From positions 1 to 36,901 of the IMG/VR virus record IMGVR_UViG_3300009149_004752: 36,901 nt of DNA; one strand, given 5' to 3'. Made by a program: the position numbers and the translations under genes. Every line of letters begins with the position of its first letter. Position 1 is the stretch's first letter. Below the pieces are notes generated by a model that was given only the letters and a program-made list of their open reading frames with translations, was not told the DNA's origin and did no database searches. Origin of the DNA: a virus. Of the stretch, positions 15,323 to 23,319 are shown piece by piece.

Positions 15323-16387
15323 ATGCAACGAACAAAGCATCGATCTGAGACGCTCAGTGCTCAGATCGAGAAGAAGCAACGTCATACTCAGGGGAGAATA
15401 CCACTCCCCGAGTATGACGGAGGGGATCAGGTTGTATCTACTGGCTCAACCCTTCTGGACCTAGCCATAAGTGGAGGTCGCTTCAAAGAGGGTGGTGTCC
15501 CTTTCGGAATCCTCGTGGAGATATTCGGGCCATCTGGAACAGGCAAAACAGTGCTGCTCTCTCAGATAGCCGGGAACGTACAGAAGATGGGCGGACATAT
15601 CATGTTCCATGATCCTGAAGCCCGCCTGAATAAGCAGTTTGCGCAGATGTTCGGGCTCCTCCCTGATGAGATTGAATACACCATTCCCAACACCATCCCG
15701 GAAGTGTTCAGATCTGTCAGGGAATGGATCCCTGATGAGCCAGAGGAGCGCACAGGACCCTATGGAGTGTTCGCAGACTCCCTTGCAGCACTCTCCACTG
15801 ATATGGAGATGGGCAAGGAGGAAGGGGACAAGATGGGGATGAGGCGAGCCAAGGAGTTCAGTGAAGAGCTTAGGAAGACTTGTCGCATCATCACACAACG
15901 GAACGTCCTGATGGTCTGCTCCAACCAAGTGCGGCAGGACCTGGATGCCGGTCCATATGGTCAGAAGTACCGGAGCCCCGGCGGGGAGGCCCTTGGATTC
16001 TACTCCAGCCTGCGGCTTCGATGTTTGAGTGCCCAGAAGATCAAAGTGAAACGGATCCTCCGAGGACAGGAATATGAACGCATCGTTGGGGTAAAGGTGA
16101 CGGTTGAAGTGTTCAAGTCTTCTGTGTGGAAACCCTTCCATACTGCAGAGATCAACATCCTGTTTGACTATGGCATCGATGATATCCGTGCCAATCTCCG
16201 TTTCCTCAAGACACAAACGAAATCCCCAGTGTATAGAGTGGGGGAGGTAGAGTTGGGTCGGTCTCTAGATTCCGCCATCAAGAAGGTGGAAGAAATGGGG
16301 CTAGAGCTGGAATTGAAGCAGCAGACGATAGCTCTGTGGAACGAGATTGAAGCACAATTCGTCGAAGGACGGAAACCAAAGCAATGA
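15323..16387 (+). CDS. RecA/UvsX-like recombinase
   Basis: A 354-residue RecA-fold ATPase. Residues 39-50 (STGSTLLDLAIS) are the typical lead-in, Walker A is GPSGTGKT (69-76), and VFADSLAALS is the Walker B region. NVLMVCSNQVRQD followed by the YRSPGGEALGFYSSLRLR loop matches the L2 DNA-binding area of RecA/UvsX. It should form filaments on single-stranded DNA and carry out strand exchange in phage recombination-dependent replication. Its partners are probably the SSB just upstream and the helical protein at 13537-14034. The start follows the SSB stop by 16 bases; the stop overlaps the nuclease start (ATGA). Confidence 0.8.
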   Translation: MQRTKHRSETLSAQIEKKQRHTQGRIPLPEYDGGDQVVSTGSTLLDLAISGGRFKEGGVPFGILVEIFGPSGTGKTVLLSQIAGNVQKMGGHIMFHDPEARLNKQFAQMFGLLPDEIEYTIPNTIPEVFRSVREWIPDEPEERTGPYGVFADSLAALSTDMEMGKEEGDKMGMRRAKEFSEELRKTCRIITQRNVLMVCSNQVRQDLDAGPYGQKYRSPGGEALGFYSSLRLRCLSAQKIKVKRILRGQEYERIVGVKVTVEVFKSSVWKPFHTAEINILFDYGIDDIRANLRFLKTQTKSPVYRVGEVELGRSLDSAIKKVEEMGLELELKQQTIALWNEIEAQFVEGRKPKQ

Positions 16388-16758
16388 CGACTACACGCAT
16401 CTTGATATCATCAGCCAAGGCAAAGGGGAAAGCCCTACAGAATTGGACATGCACACAGATCTCTGAACTGCTGGAGCTTCCCTGGGGGAAGGATGAACTC
16501 ATTGCCTCCAGGGAGGCTTCTCAATCTGGAACAGACGTCAGGCTCCTCGGTGAAGCCAAACAGCGTTTCCCCTTCTCTGTTGAATGCAAGAGCCAGGAGA
16601 CATGGGCTCTCCCAGGATGGATCAAACAGGCAGAGGCAAATCAGGTAGAAGGAACGGACTGGTTGCTCGTAGTGAAGAAGCGCCGGATGGACCCTGTAGT
16701 GGTGATGGGTGCGAGCGCGTTCTTTGAGTTGATGAGGAAAGGAAAATCGCAATGTTGA
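16384..16758 (+). CDS. PD-(D/E)XK nuclease, possible Holliday junction resolvase
   Basis: The 124-residue protein contains SGTDVRLLG (D51) followed by FPFSVECKSQE (E67, K69), a complete D...ExK metal-binding active site of the PD-(D/E)XK superfamily, with GWIKQAEANQ after it. Its small size and place between a recombinase and Mre11-Rad50-like genes suit an Hjc-like junction resolvase. A structure-specific or recombination endonuclease of another kind is also possible. It overlaps the recombinase gene by four bases and the next gene by seven. Confidence 0.7.
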   Translation: MTTTRILISSAKAKGKALQNWTCTQISELLELPWGKDELIASREASQSGTDVRLLGEAKQRFPFSVECKSQETWALPGWIKQAEANQVEGTDWLLVVKKRRMDPVVVMGASAFFELMRKGKSQC

Positions 16759-17807
16759 AATCTGTCTCCATTTCTAATTTCCAATCCCATAAGCACACAG
16801 TGCTGGAATTCATCCCTGGCACCAATGTGATCATTGGAGGGACTGATACCGGGAAGTCTGCACTGTTCCGGGCCATCAACTGGGTCTGCTCAAACCGACC
16901 GCTGGGGGACGCCTACCGATCTGAATGGGGTGGAGATACCAGAGTCATTCTTCATACATCAGAGGGGCACATCATTGAGCGCTTTCGCTCTGATACAAAG
17001 AATGAGTACATCATCAACGGGAAGGTGTTGGCTGCCTTCGGCTCCGAGGTCCCACAGGAAGTAGAACAGATCCTGGGGATGGACTTTGCTAACATCCAGA
17101 CGCAGATGGATCCCCCGTTCCTACTCTCAGCCACTCCCGGAGAAGCTGCCAGGATGCTGAATAAGGCTGCGTCCATTGATGATATTGACTATGCCTTATT
17201 CGGCCTGAAGAAGACCCATGGCAAGCTCTCCAGCAGCATCAAGTACAGTGAAGAGCATCTTGCTGAATGCAATGCTCAGATGGGGCAGTATGATGATATC
17301 CCCATCCTGGAGAAGGCCGTACAGAAGGCTGAACAGTTAGTATCATCTCTGAGCAAGAAGTCTACCACTATTGCTACCTTGAACCGATTGACTACTAGAG
17401 CCTCTGAGATGGAGAAGGAACTTGAAAGCACTGAGCACATCCTAAAACTGGCAAAGCGGCATGCAGAAGTAGAATTGTTCTACTCATCGTATCGAGGTCG
17501 CCTGGGGCAATACCAGAGACATTCCGCAGTAATGACCCGAGGGAAGGAACTACAGGCTGAACTCTCTTCCAATGAATATGTGGACCGCGCAATGATAGGC
17601 ATCAATAAAAGTGAGAAGATGCTTTCACGGTGGTCTGCACAATGGAAACAAACGGAAGGATTGAAGCAGCTGGTCATCAAAGGATTGGCTCAATCGGAAC
17701 ATATCAACCGTATGCAGCAGACGATTGAGGAACTAGAACAGGAGTTCAGCAAGTCTGCGCCGGAGTATTGTCCATTGTGCGGAAACCGATGGGAGAAGAG
17801 CAAATGA
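16752..17807 (+). CDS. Rad50/SbcC-like ATPase, N-terminal half ending in a zinc hook
   Basis: A 351-residue protein starting LKSVSISNFQSHKHTVLEF, the standard SbcC/Rad50 first strand, with Walker A GGTDTGKS (29-36) and a Q-loop region near IQTQMDPPFLL. Residues about 150-335 are coiled coil. It ends in YCPLCGNRW (C340, C343), the CxxC zinc hook that normally sits in the middle of Rad50. So the protein stops just after the hook and lacks the signature motif and Walker B, which are encoded at 18995-19630. The two products should assemble into one ATPase. It starts in the overlap with the nuclease gene and its stop overlaps the Mre11-like start. Confidence 0.8.
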   Translation: MLKSVSISNFQSHKHTVLEFIPGTNVIIGGTDTGKSALFRAINWVCSNRPLGDAYRSEWGGDTRVILHTSEGHIIERFRSDTKNEYIINGKVLAAFGSEVPQEVEQILGMDFANIQTQMDPPFLLSATPGEAARMLNKAASIDDIDYALFGLKKTHGKLSSSIKYSEEHLAECNAQMGQYDDIPILEKAVQKAEQLVSSLSKKSTTIATLNRLTTRASEMEKELESTEHILKLAKRHAEVELFYSSYRGRLGQYQRHSAVMTRGKELQAELSSNEYVDRAMIGINKSEKMLSRWSAQWKQTEGLKQLVIKGLAQSEHINRMQQTIEELEQEFSKSAPEYCPLCGNRWEKSK

Positions 17808-18766
17808 TGAGACGAACTAGGGGAAAGGGAACGAGTGCCGCAGATGCTATTGTGGTATCAGATCTGCACTTGACCGATACACCTCCCGTATCCCGCAATG
17901 ATGACTATCTTGTGGCGCAGGAGAAGAAGCTGCAATGGCTGTGTGAGCTGAGCAAAGACAATGATGGGTGCCCAGTACTATGCGCGGGAGACGTATTCCA
18001 CCATTGGAAAGCCAGTCCATGGCTATGCCAGATGGCATGGCACCTTCTGCCCCGGCCATTCGTCACCATCCCTGGGCAACATGACCTGCCTATGCACTCT
18101 TTGGAGGACTACGAGAAGTCCGCACTGTCATTGATAGATTCTATTGATGATGACGTGTATGTATTGAAACGAACAGGATTCTTCACACACGCTTATCGTG
18201 TTGTTGGATTCCCATTCGGGACCCTCGACGATCTTGAGACCATCAAGCTGGTACCAAAAGAAGAGGAAGAGTCCGGTCAGCGCCGGATTCTGATGCTGCA
18301 CGAACTCACCTGGAGTAAGAAGAGGCCCTCATGGGACAAAGGAAGCTGGACTGATCTGGAACTGCTGGAGCGGTATGGTGCCTACTATGACCTGATCGTC
18401 ACAGGAGATAATCACGCCGGTTTCGTCACCAGACAAGGGGACTCCCTATTGGTGAATCCTGGTAGCATGATGAGGATGACTGCAGACCAGAAAGACTACC
18501 AACCAGCATGCTATCTCTACTATGCAATATCCAATGAAGTGGTTCCTGCGTATTTCCCTATCCAGCCCAACGTACACAACACAGAACACCTAGACAAGGA
18601 CCGGGAAAGGGATGCACGCATTGCTGCTTATATTGAACGCATGGAACAGGACTGGAAAGTTGGGTTCTCATTCAGAGCGAATCTGGAAGCCTTCTTCACC
18701 GAGAACAAGGTGACGGAGCAAGTGAGGAAAATCATATGGCAACATCTAGAGACCGGGAACAGCTAG
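17804..18766 (+). CDS. Mre11/SbcD-like metallophosphoesterase nuclease
   Basis: A 320-residue calcineurin-type phosphoesterase. Metal-binding motifs appear in order: VVSDLHL (D20, H22), CAGDVFHHW, PGQHD (GNHD type with Gln for Asn), MLHEL, and TGDNHAGF (GxxH type). GSMMR and a C-terminal helical region follow, which in Mre11 binds Rad50. ATG 17804 (or 17807) has GGGAGAAGAG upstream; the longer open frame back to 17768 is not needed. It is encoded between the two halves of the split Rad50 and should be the nuclease of that complex, processing DNA ends for recombination. Confidence 0.8.
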   Translation: MMRRTRGKGTSAADAIVVSDLHLTDTPPVSRNDDYLVAQEKKLQWLCELSKDNDGCPVLCAGDVFHHWKASPWLCQMAWHLLPRPFVTIPGQHDLPMHSLEDYEKSALSLIDSIDDDVYVLKRTGFFTHAYRVVGFPFGTLDDLETIKLVPKEEEESGQRRILMLHELTWSKKRPSWDKGSWTDLELLERYGAYYDLIVTGDNHAGFVTRQGDSLLVNPGSMMRMTADQKDYQPACYLYYAISNEVVPAYFPIQPNVHNTEHLDKDRERDARIAAYIERMEQDWKVGFSFRANLEAFFTENKVTEQVRKIIWQHLETGNS

Positions 18767-19002
18767 GGCAGCGACTACTGAGGATGAAAGAGGAGCTCGA
18801 ACAGAAGAAGTCCCAGAGATCTGAGCTCCAGGGAGAGCTGAACAGCGTCATGAAGCAGCTCCAGGAGGAGTTTGGAGTGGGGACGCTGGAACAGGCCGAA
18901 GAGCGGCTGGAGAAGGAGAAACAGGAATTACAGGAGATGGAGACTGCGGTACAGGAACAGGTAGAAGAGATTGAGGAAATGATGGAGTCAAGCCATGCTT
19001 GA
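18736..19002 (+). CDS. Coiled-coil protein, possible ascending arm of the split Rad50
   Basis: The 88-residue protein is a nearly uninterrupted helix rich in Glu, Gln, Lys and Leu (MKEELEQKKSQRSELQGEL...). It starts at ATG 18736 inside the Mre11-like gene, with GAGGAAAATCAT as ribosome binding site, and overlaps the next gene by eight bases. Position between Mre11 and the Rad50 C-terminal half suggests it forms or extends the second arm of the coiled coil. No zinc-hook cysteines are present. Confidence 0.65.
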   Translation: MATSRDREQLGQRLLRMKEELEQKKSQRSELQGELNSVMKQLQEEFGVGTLEQAEERLEKEKQELQEMETAVQEQVEEIEEMMESSHA

Positions 19003-19630
19003 CGTCAGGACGCTCCGCAGCCGATTGGAGAATCGGAAGGGCCAGCGGGACCAGCTCCAACACTCCATTGAAGATCTTGAACAGAAGGTCCGGCTGGATA
19101 AGAGGCTGCTGCTACGCCATGAACGTGCTTTGGAGATAGTGAAACTGGTAGGACTGGCCACACAGAAGCAGCTAGAGTACCATCTAGCTGAACAGGTAAG
19201 TCTTGCTATGGAAGCCGTGTTTGACGACCCATATCAGCTCAAGGTGAATTTCGAGGAGAAGCGGGGGAAGACTGAGGTGGAGCTTCTGTTCACCCGTCGA
19301 ACACTTGAGTTCCCACCTATTGGTAGTGCCGGCGGAGGTGCTATCGACGTGGCAGCACTGGCCTTACAGATCGCCTACTGGGCAATGCGGCAGGACAGGA
19401 AAGTTCGCCCATTATTGCTGCTAGATGAGCCATTCAGTAGATTGAAGGGCGTGGAAGCCAACCGAAGGGCACTAGCAGTAGTGCAGGAGATCAGCCGTCG
19501 GCTTGGACTCCAGGTCATCATGGTGAGCGATGAGCGTGTAAGCAGAGAAGACATCATTTTCAATGCTGACGCGGTGACTCATGTCACCCAAAGTTCGGAT
19601 GGAGTCAGCACGGCCGTAAGGCTGGATTGA
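18995..19630 (+). CDS. Rad50/SbcC-like ATPase, C-terminal half
   Basis: A 211-residue protein with a short coiled coil (about 1-65), then the C-terminal ATPase lobe of Rad50/SbcC: signature motif SAGGGAIDVAALALQIA (from 111) and Walker B PLLLLDEPFSRL (D144, E145). It has no Walker A; that lies in the protein encoded at 16752-17807. ATG 18995 follows GGAGTCAAGCC. Each half alone lacks a complete ATP site, so they should work as a hetero-oligomer with the Mre11-like nuclease. It is the last gene of the rightward block. Confidence 0.8.
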   Translation: MLDVRTLRSRLENRKGQRDQLQHSIEDLEQKVRLDKRLLLRHERALEIVKLVGLATQKQLEYHLAEQVSLAMEAVFDDPYQLKVNFEEKRGKTEVELLFTRRTLEFPPIGSAGGGAIDVAALALQIAYWAMRQDRKVRPLLLLDEPFSRLKGVEANRRALAVVQEISRRLGLQVIMVSDERVSREDIIFNADAVTHVTQSSDGVSTAVRLD

Positions 19631-19679
19631 TAACATGCCGTACATTCATTGCGCACGCTTCATGTCAGCGGCGTGGTTC
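19631..19679. other. Convergence point of the two gene blocks
   Basis: About 49 bases separate the stops of the rightward and leftward blocks. I see no strong GC-rich hairpin followed by a T tract here. A weak inverted repeat (GGAACT...AGTTCC) lies just inside the 3' end of the leftward gene, near 19718-19738. Confidence 0.6.
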
Positions 19680-20351
19680 TCAGTTACAACCGATGATATG
19701 AGGTGGGTGCTCTGAAGGAACTGGTACTGGCAAGTTCCAGTTGTCCGCAAAGAAGGTAGCTGCATCCAAACCCCACTCACAAGGGAAGAATTCTGGAGTT
19801 CGCGGCTTGTTGCAGAGGGACCCATCACCACCTTGAGTACCGTATTTGAGGTTCATGAACCTCACCTGCAGCTTGTGGATCCCAAAGCGATGCGCATAGT
19901 CTGCTTGGCGTCGTCCAACCCAGAAGGCATTATCCTCGCTGAACTGTTTCATTCGACGTGTGAAATGGCTGGTATCAGCCGGTATCCTCACCTTCGGAGA
20001 TAGGGCTGTAGCCACATTCACTGCCACCGTTGGCTCACCCAGGTCCCTGCAAATATCACCAAGGAGGGCCAACATCTTGAGTACCTCTTCTGGTGAGAAC
20101 TTGGTCTTCCACACCATCTGCCTGCACATGTAGTAAGAACTGACGATTCCCATGACAGAAGCAGCCCTCACCTCAGCCTGAACATGAGTGAGTCCAGTAC
20201 AGATGATTCGCTTGAGCCTCTGTGCTTCGCCGTATGGAGCACCTATCTTTGCCAGCTTCTCCCGGTAAGCCACGCTCGCCTCGTATCTCTGGGGTACGAA
20301 CACTCTCTCTGGTAGTGATACCTTTGCCAATTGGTTCTTGATTTCGTTCAT
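19680..20351 (-). CDS. Unrecognised protein at the end of the leftward block
   Basis: A 223-residue protein starting at ATG 20351 behind GGAGGAGTGAG. It is mainly helical in the first 120 residues, with an aromatic and proline-rich C-terminal region (CEWGLDAATFF...). No signal peptide, membrane segment or lysin motif was recognised. Being the last gene after three small membrane proteins it holds the place where many siphoviruses have a lysin, but the sequence does not support calling it one. Confidence 0.55.
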   Translation of the reverse strand: MNEIKNQLAKVSLPERVFVPQRYEASVAYREKLAKIGAPYGEAQRLKRIICTGLTHVQAEVRAASVMGIVSSYYMCRQMVWKTKFSPEEVLKMLALLGDICRDLGEPTVAVNVATALSPKVRIPADTSHFTRRMKQFSEDNAFWVGRRQADYAHRFGIHKLQVRFMNLKYGTQGGDGSLCNKPRTPEFFPCEWGLDAATFFADNWNLPVPVPSEHPPHIIGCN

Positions 20352-20361
20352 CTCACTCCTC

Positions 20362-20655
20362 CTAAACCATCAGTTTTTCAGCTAGTCTGCATAAGACTGT
20401 CATCAATCCTATGAGGGCAGTACTCAACCCACCTACCTTCCATTTTGACTGCATCCATGCCGGGACTGCTCTTCCATCTAGCCGGTCGAGCCTCCTTTCA
20501 TGGTCTACTAGAGTGCCATTGACATGGTCGAGCCTGGCAATCACTGCCTTGTGCTGTTCAGCATTCAGGTCAATGGTTGAATTACCCTGAACGATCAGCT
20601 CCACCAAGAGATCATGGTTCTTCTTCTTTTCATACCCTTTGATTTTCTGTGGCAT
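20362..20655 (-). CDS. Coiled-coil plus membrane-anchor protein (XhlA/holin-like)
   Basis: A 97-residue protein. The start is ATG 20655, in a TGATG overlap with the previous stop and behind GGAGGT. Residues about 25-60 form a helical segment (HKAVIARLDHVNGTLVDHERRLDRLDG), and residues about 75-92 are a hydrophobic helix (STALIGLMTVLCRLA). This arrangement, coiled coil then C-terminal membrane anchor, is that of XhlA-type proteins of phage lysis modules. Role in lysis is likely but inferred from layout. Confidence 0.6.
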   Translation of the reverse strand: MPQKIKGYEKKKNHDLLVELIVQGNSTIDLNAEQHKAVIARLDHVNGTLVDHERRLDRLDGRAVPAWMQSKWKVGGLSTALIGLMTVLCRLAEKLMV

Positions 20656-20894
20656 CAAATGACCTCCATGAGTAGAATCACCGAGGGCAGCAGGACGAAA
20701 AAGTAGTGCGCCAGCATCCCGCCGACCACGTACCAGGTTTCAGCAGCAATCAGATACACAGCTTTGGCGCTGTGATGCACAATGAATGGCCACATGAAGT
20801 AAGGTGTAAACCAGCCGAGTAGGATAGCATGATGCTCGTCATAATTGAACGAACCATCTGCATTCCGGCAGAACTGGCAGAACGGCACTTTCAT
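20655..20894 (-). CDS. Small membrane protein, possible holin component
   Basis: A 79-residue protein starting at ATG 20894 in an ATGA overlap, with GGAGACGGC upstream. Two hydrophobic stretches (about 24-51 and 57-77) can span the membrane. Two cysteines near the N-terminus (CQFC) might bind metal. It lies between two other membrane proteins after the tail genes, where holins are usually found. The family is not recognised. Confidence 0.55.
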   Translation of the reverse strand: MKVPFCQFCRNADGSFNYDEHHAILLGWFTPYFMWPFIVHHSAKAVYLIAAETWYVVGGMLAHYFFVLLPSVILLMEVI

Positions 20895-21088
20895 GCCGTC
20901 TCCTTCGGCGTGTCTTTGTCGCCCCAGATGTGGGTTCTGATGCGGTCGCCCACGAATATCAGGATGACGCTGGCCGTCACTTTCTCAAAGGCGTCACTGA
21001 CAGCAATGCCCATCATCTGCATGGCGATCCACGCAGAGGCAAGCTCAATCACGAGGATTGGTCTCGTTGCCGTCTTTATCAGTTTCAT
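20891..21088 (-). CDS. Small membrane protein, possible holin
   Basis: A 65-residue protein starting at ATG 21088. It has one or two hydrophobic helices (about 9-30 and 37-47) and a charged C-terminus (RIRTHIWGDKDTPKET). It follows the last tail gene and precedes two further membrane proteins, so it is a reasonable holin candidate. No family motif was recognised. Confidence 0.5.
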   Translation of the reverse strand: MKLIKTATRPILVIELASAWIAMQMMGIAVSDAFEKVTASVILIFVGDRIRTHIWGDKDTPKETA

Positions 21089-21104
21089 ATCTTCATCTTA
21101 CTCC

Positions 21105-23306
21105 TTAGTAGAAATGCTGTCTCCACCTGGGGTCCTTAGCGAAATTCATCTTATCAAGGACAGTACGCGCCCGGTTAGACAGTTCGATCTGCACGTCCAT
21201 CCGGTTGTTCAGGCTACGTACTATGTGAATGATACGAGTAGCAGCCTCCAGCGACAGCGCCTCATCGATGGCCTTCACCTGATCGCCAAGGCTTACTGCA
21301 TCAGCCAAGAATCCATAGCGCTCTAGGTCTACCAACGAGCCCCCATAACTGACATGTGGGTAGGCGAGCTCACCGAGCAGCCGGACTGCCCATTCAAACA
21401 GGGTGGCAGAGTCGGTGATTGAGACGTCTACTACTTGGGCAGCAGCGAAGTCGTAAAGAGCCTTGGAGGCCAGGTCCTCAAGGTAGTCGACAGCCCCCGG
21501 CAGCGTGTACTCGATATAGAGCAGAGGGGACTTCGTAATTGCCGGTACGAGGTACGAACGTCTTGACTGGTACTCCTCGGTCGTGCGGTAGTCGTGGTCC
21601 TCCCAGAAGATGACCATGGCGTTGCCGCTCTCCCAGCCGACCCTGTCGACCACAGTCTGCACGGCAGCCACCACGTTGCGGGAGTAGACCTGCAGTCCAG
21701 TCCACGCCGGGATGTTGTCCCAGTTGACCTTGGTGGTGAGCGACCTCCCCTCATAATCCCCTATCGTCGAGAACTGGGCTGCGTCGTTGGCATCTTCCAT
21801 GTAGACCTTGCTGTAGACGTCGGAGCCTGAGCCGGGGTCAGCATGTGCGGTCAGCCGGAGCTCGGCGACGAGAATCTCTGCCCCCTGGGGAACGTTGACG
21901 CCGGGGAAGCGGCACGCACCGCCATAGGCTTTGAGATCGTCGTACGGCCAACCTACGCGCCACTGAGTACTGAGCGTGGTACCTCCGAGGCGGAAGCCCC
22001 ACTCGGAGACCGTCGTGTCGTACCACTTCAGTGCTAAATCAGCCACCACCTGCGGCTGAGAGGTCACCATGCCTTTGCCGAGCCTCACTAACGTTTCACC
22101 TTCTCCCGCACCCCAAGCCCAGAGGCGGTTGACCAAGTCGGTATAATCGGAAGACCGGCGCACCCCCATGAGGTTCTTGCCGAGCCTGAGCTGTTGTCCC
22201 ACGTCGGAGCCTATGGTAGTCCGCCACTGAAAGGCACCATCTGAGTCTACATACATATAGCCACCAACAGACTCGTGGAGGCGATTGAGGGCTCCCAGAA
22301 TGGTGTCCTTGGGAACATCAATCGAGCGATTGTCAGTGTAGTCGATAGTGCCCAACGTGATAGGAACCGGATGCTCCTGGAGGGCCAAGAGCTCTGAGAC
22401 AATGGTGTTGGTCGCTTTGTCATCAGCGGAGTAGTCGGTCACCACCTCCTTTTCAAGTTGAGCCAGAAGCCCGATAGCCTCAATGTGGAGGGTGCCCCTA
22501 TGGTGGAGGGGCGACTCAACAAGGAGCATATCAAGGGCCACAGAGGAAGGTGTCCTGGAAACTACGAGCATGTCAAGTGCGATGGTAGGGGCACTCATCA
22601 CACCGAGTGAGACGTCAAGGGCAACAGTGGAAAGCGCAGGACCACAGAGGAGGGCGTCTAGGCCCACCGTCTCAGGGGCTCTGGCGGCAACATGAGTATC
22701 AAGGTCTACATTGTGAGCAACTGTGCCACGAAGCAACGCACTGAGAGCAGCAGTGGGCACAGAAGAGGCATCTGCAAGGATAATGTCCAAGGCCACAGCC
22801 GAGGACTCGACGGTGTTAAGCCGAAGGTCAAGAGCCACGGTCGCAGCATCTATAGCCTCAAGCAGGACATCAAGAGCGACAGACTCCGAATCGGCCTGCT
22901 GCAGCAGTACGTCGAGCGACGGCGCTGTCGTGTATGTTGCGGCCCCTGCCTCGTTGAACTCAAACTCATAGAGCGCAATACTGTGACCCGTGAATGTGCC
23001 ATCATGTACTCTGGCTGCGGATACTGTCTCTGTTGAACCTATCTCAACTGTCTGCCAACTCAACGTTCCAACAAATGCAAGAGATAAGGTATGCCACCCA
23101 CCAGAATAGTAGACGTCAACATAGTCTAGCCAAGCAGCGTAGTACCTGACACTATCACATGATATAGGAGGGTCAATGTTTAGAATCAGCCATTTGGACT
23201 GACCATCATCAGTTGCAGCCGTGCCGTCATTTCCATCATAGGCATAGGTAGGATTAGTCCATCCACTATCAGGGTCTTCGTGACTCGTAGGTGATACCCA
23301 TGCCAT
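21105..23306 (-). CDS. Tail-tip/hub protein, second part, with LDALL repeats and carbohydrate-binding-like domains
   Basis: A 733-residue protein starting at ATG 23306 (AAGGAGATAGAATA upstream). Residues 1-120 look like a discoidin (F5/8C-type) domain. Residues 129-264 are ten 14-residue repeats of the form (S/T)VALDxLLxxxDx. From about 275 the sequence resembles the Gp37-like/Tal tail-hub proteins of siphoviruses (IGLLAQLEKEVVTDYS, SVGGYMYVDSDGAFQW, LVNRLWAWGAGEGE). A jelly-roll-like insert at about 425-605 (VNVPQGAEILVAELRL ... LLYIEYTLPG) resembles carbohydrate-binding modules. The final 120 residues return to hub sequence. It probably forms the tail tip and binds the host surface. The first hub segment seems to lie in the gene upstream. 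Confidence 0.7.
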   Translation of the reverse strand: MAWVSPTSHEDPDSGWTNPTYAYDGNDGTAATDDGQSKWLILNIDPPISCDSVRYYAAWLDYVDVYYSGGWHTLSLAFVGTLSWQTVEIGSTETVSAARVHDGTFTGHSIALYEFEFNEAGAATYTTAPSLDVLLQQADSESVALDVLLEAIDAATVALDLRLNTVESSAVALDIILADASSVPTAALSALLRGTVAHNVDLDTHVAARAPETVGLDALLCGPALSTVALDVSLGVMSAPTIALDMLVVSRTPSSVALDMLLVESPLHHRGTLHIEAIGLLAQLEKEVVTDYSADDKATNTIVSELLALQEHPVPITLGTIDYTDNRSIDVPKDTILGALNRLHESVGGYMYVDSDGAFQWRTTIGSDVGQQLRLGKNLMGVRRSSDYTDLVNRLWAWGAGEGETLVRLGKGMVTSQPQVVADLALKWYDTTVSEWGFRLGGTTLSTQWRVGWPYDDLKAYGGACRFPGVNVPQGAEILVAELRLTAHADPGSGSDVYSKVYMEDANDAAQFSTIGDYEGRSLTTKVNWDNIPAWTGLQVYSRNVVAAVQTVVDRVGWESGNAMVIFWEDHDYRTTEEYQSRRSYLVPAITKSPLLYIEYTLPGAVDYLEDLASKALYDFAAAQVVDVSITDSATLFEWAVRLLGELAYPHVSYGGSLVDLERYGFLADAVSLGDQVKAIDEALSLEAATRIIHIVRSLNNRMDVQIELSNRARTVLDKMNFAKDPRWRQHFY
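22515..22922 (-). repeat. 42-bp (14-residue) LDALL repeat array, about 10 units
   Basis: In the 733-residue tail protein, about ten degenerate units of 42 bp encode V-A-L-D-x-L-L repeats. Units containing LRLNTVES and DTHVAAR occur in the same order and spacing as in the array of the neighbouring gene. The array opens with TTAPSLD and closes with VESPLHH. Confidence 0.85.
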
Positions 23307-23319
23307 TATTCTATCTCCT

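Noticed and set aside
15461-16216. 251-codon - strand frame opposite the RecA-like gene
   Set aside because: Entirely antisense to a gene with clear RecA motifs; no supporting site or motif.
19635-19715. 26-codon + strand frame at the convergence point
   Set aside because: Too short, without a ribosome binding site, and running into the 3' end of the opposing gene.
19680-20351. Calling the last leftward gene an endolysin from its position
   Set aside because: No catalytic or wall-binding motif can be seen; position alone is not enough.
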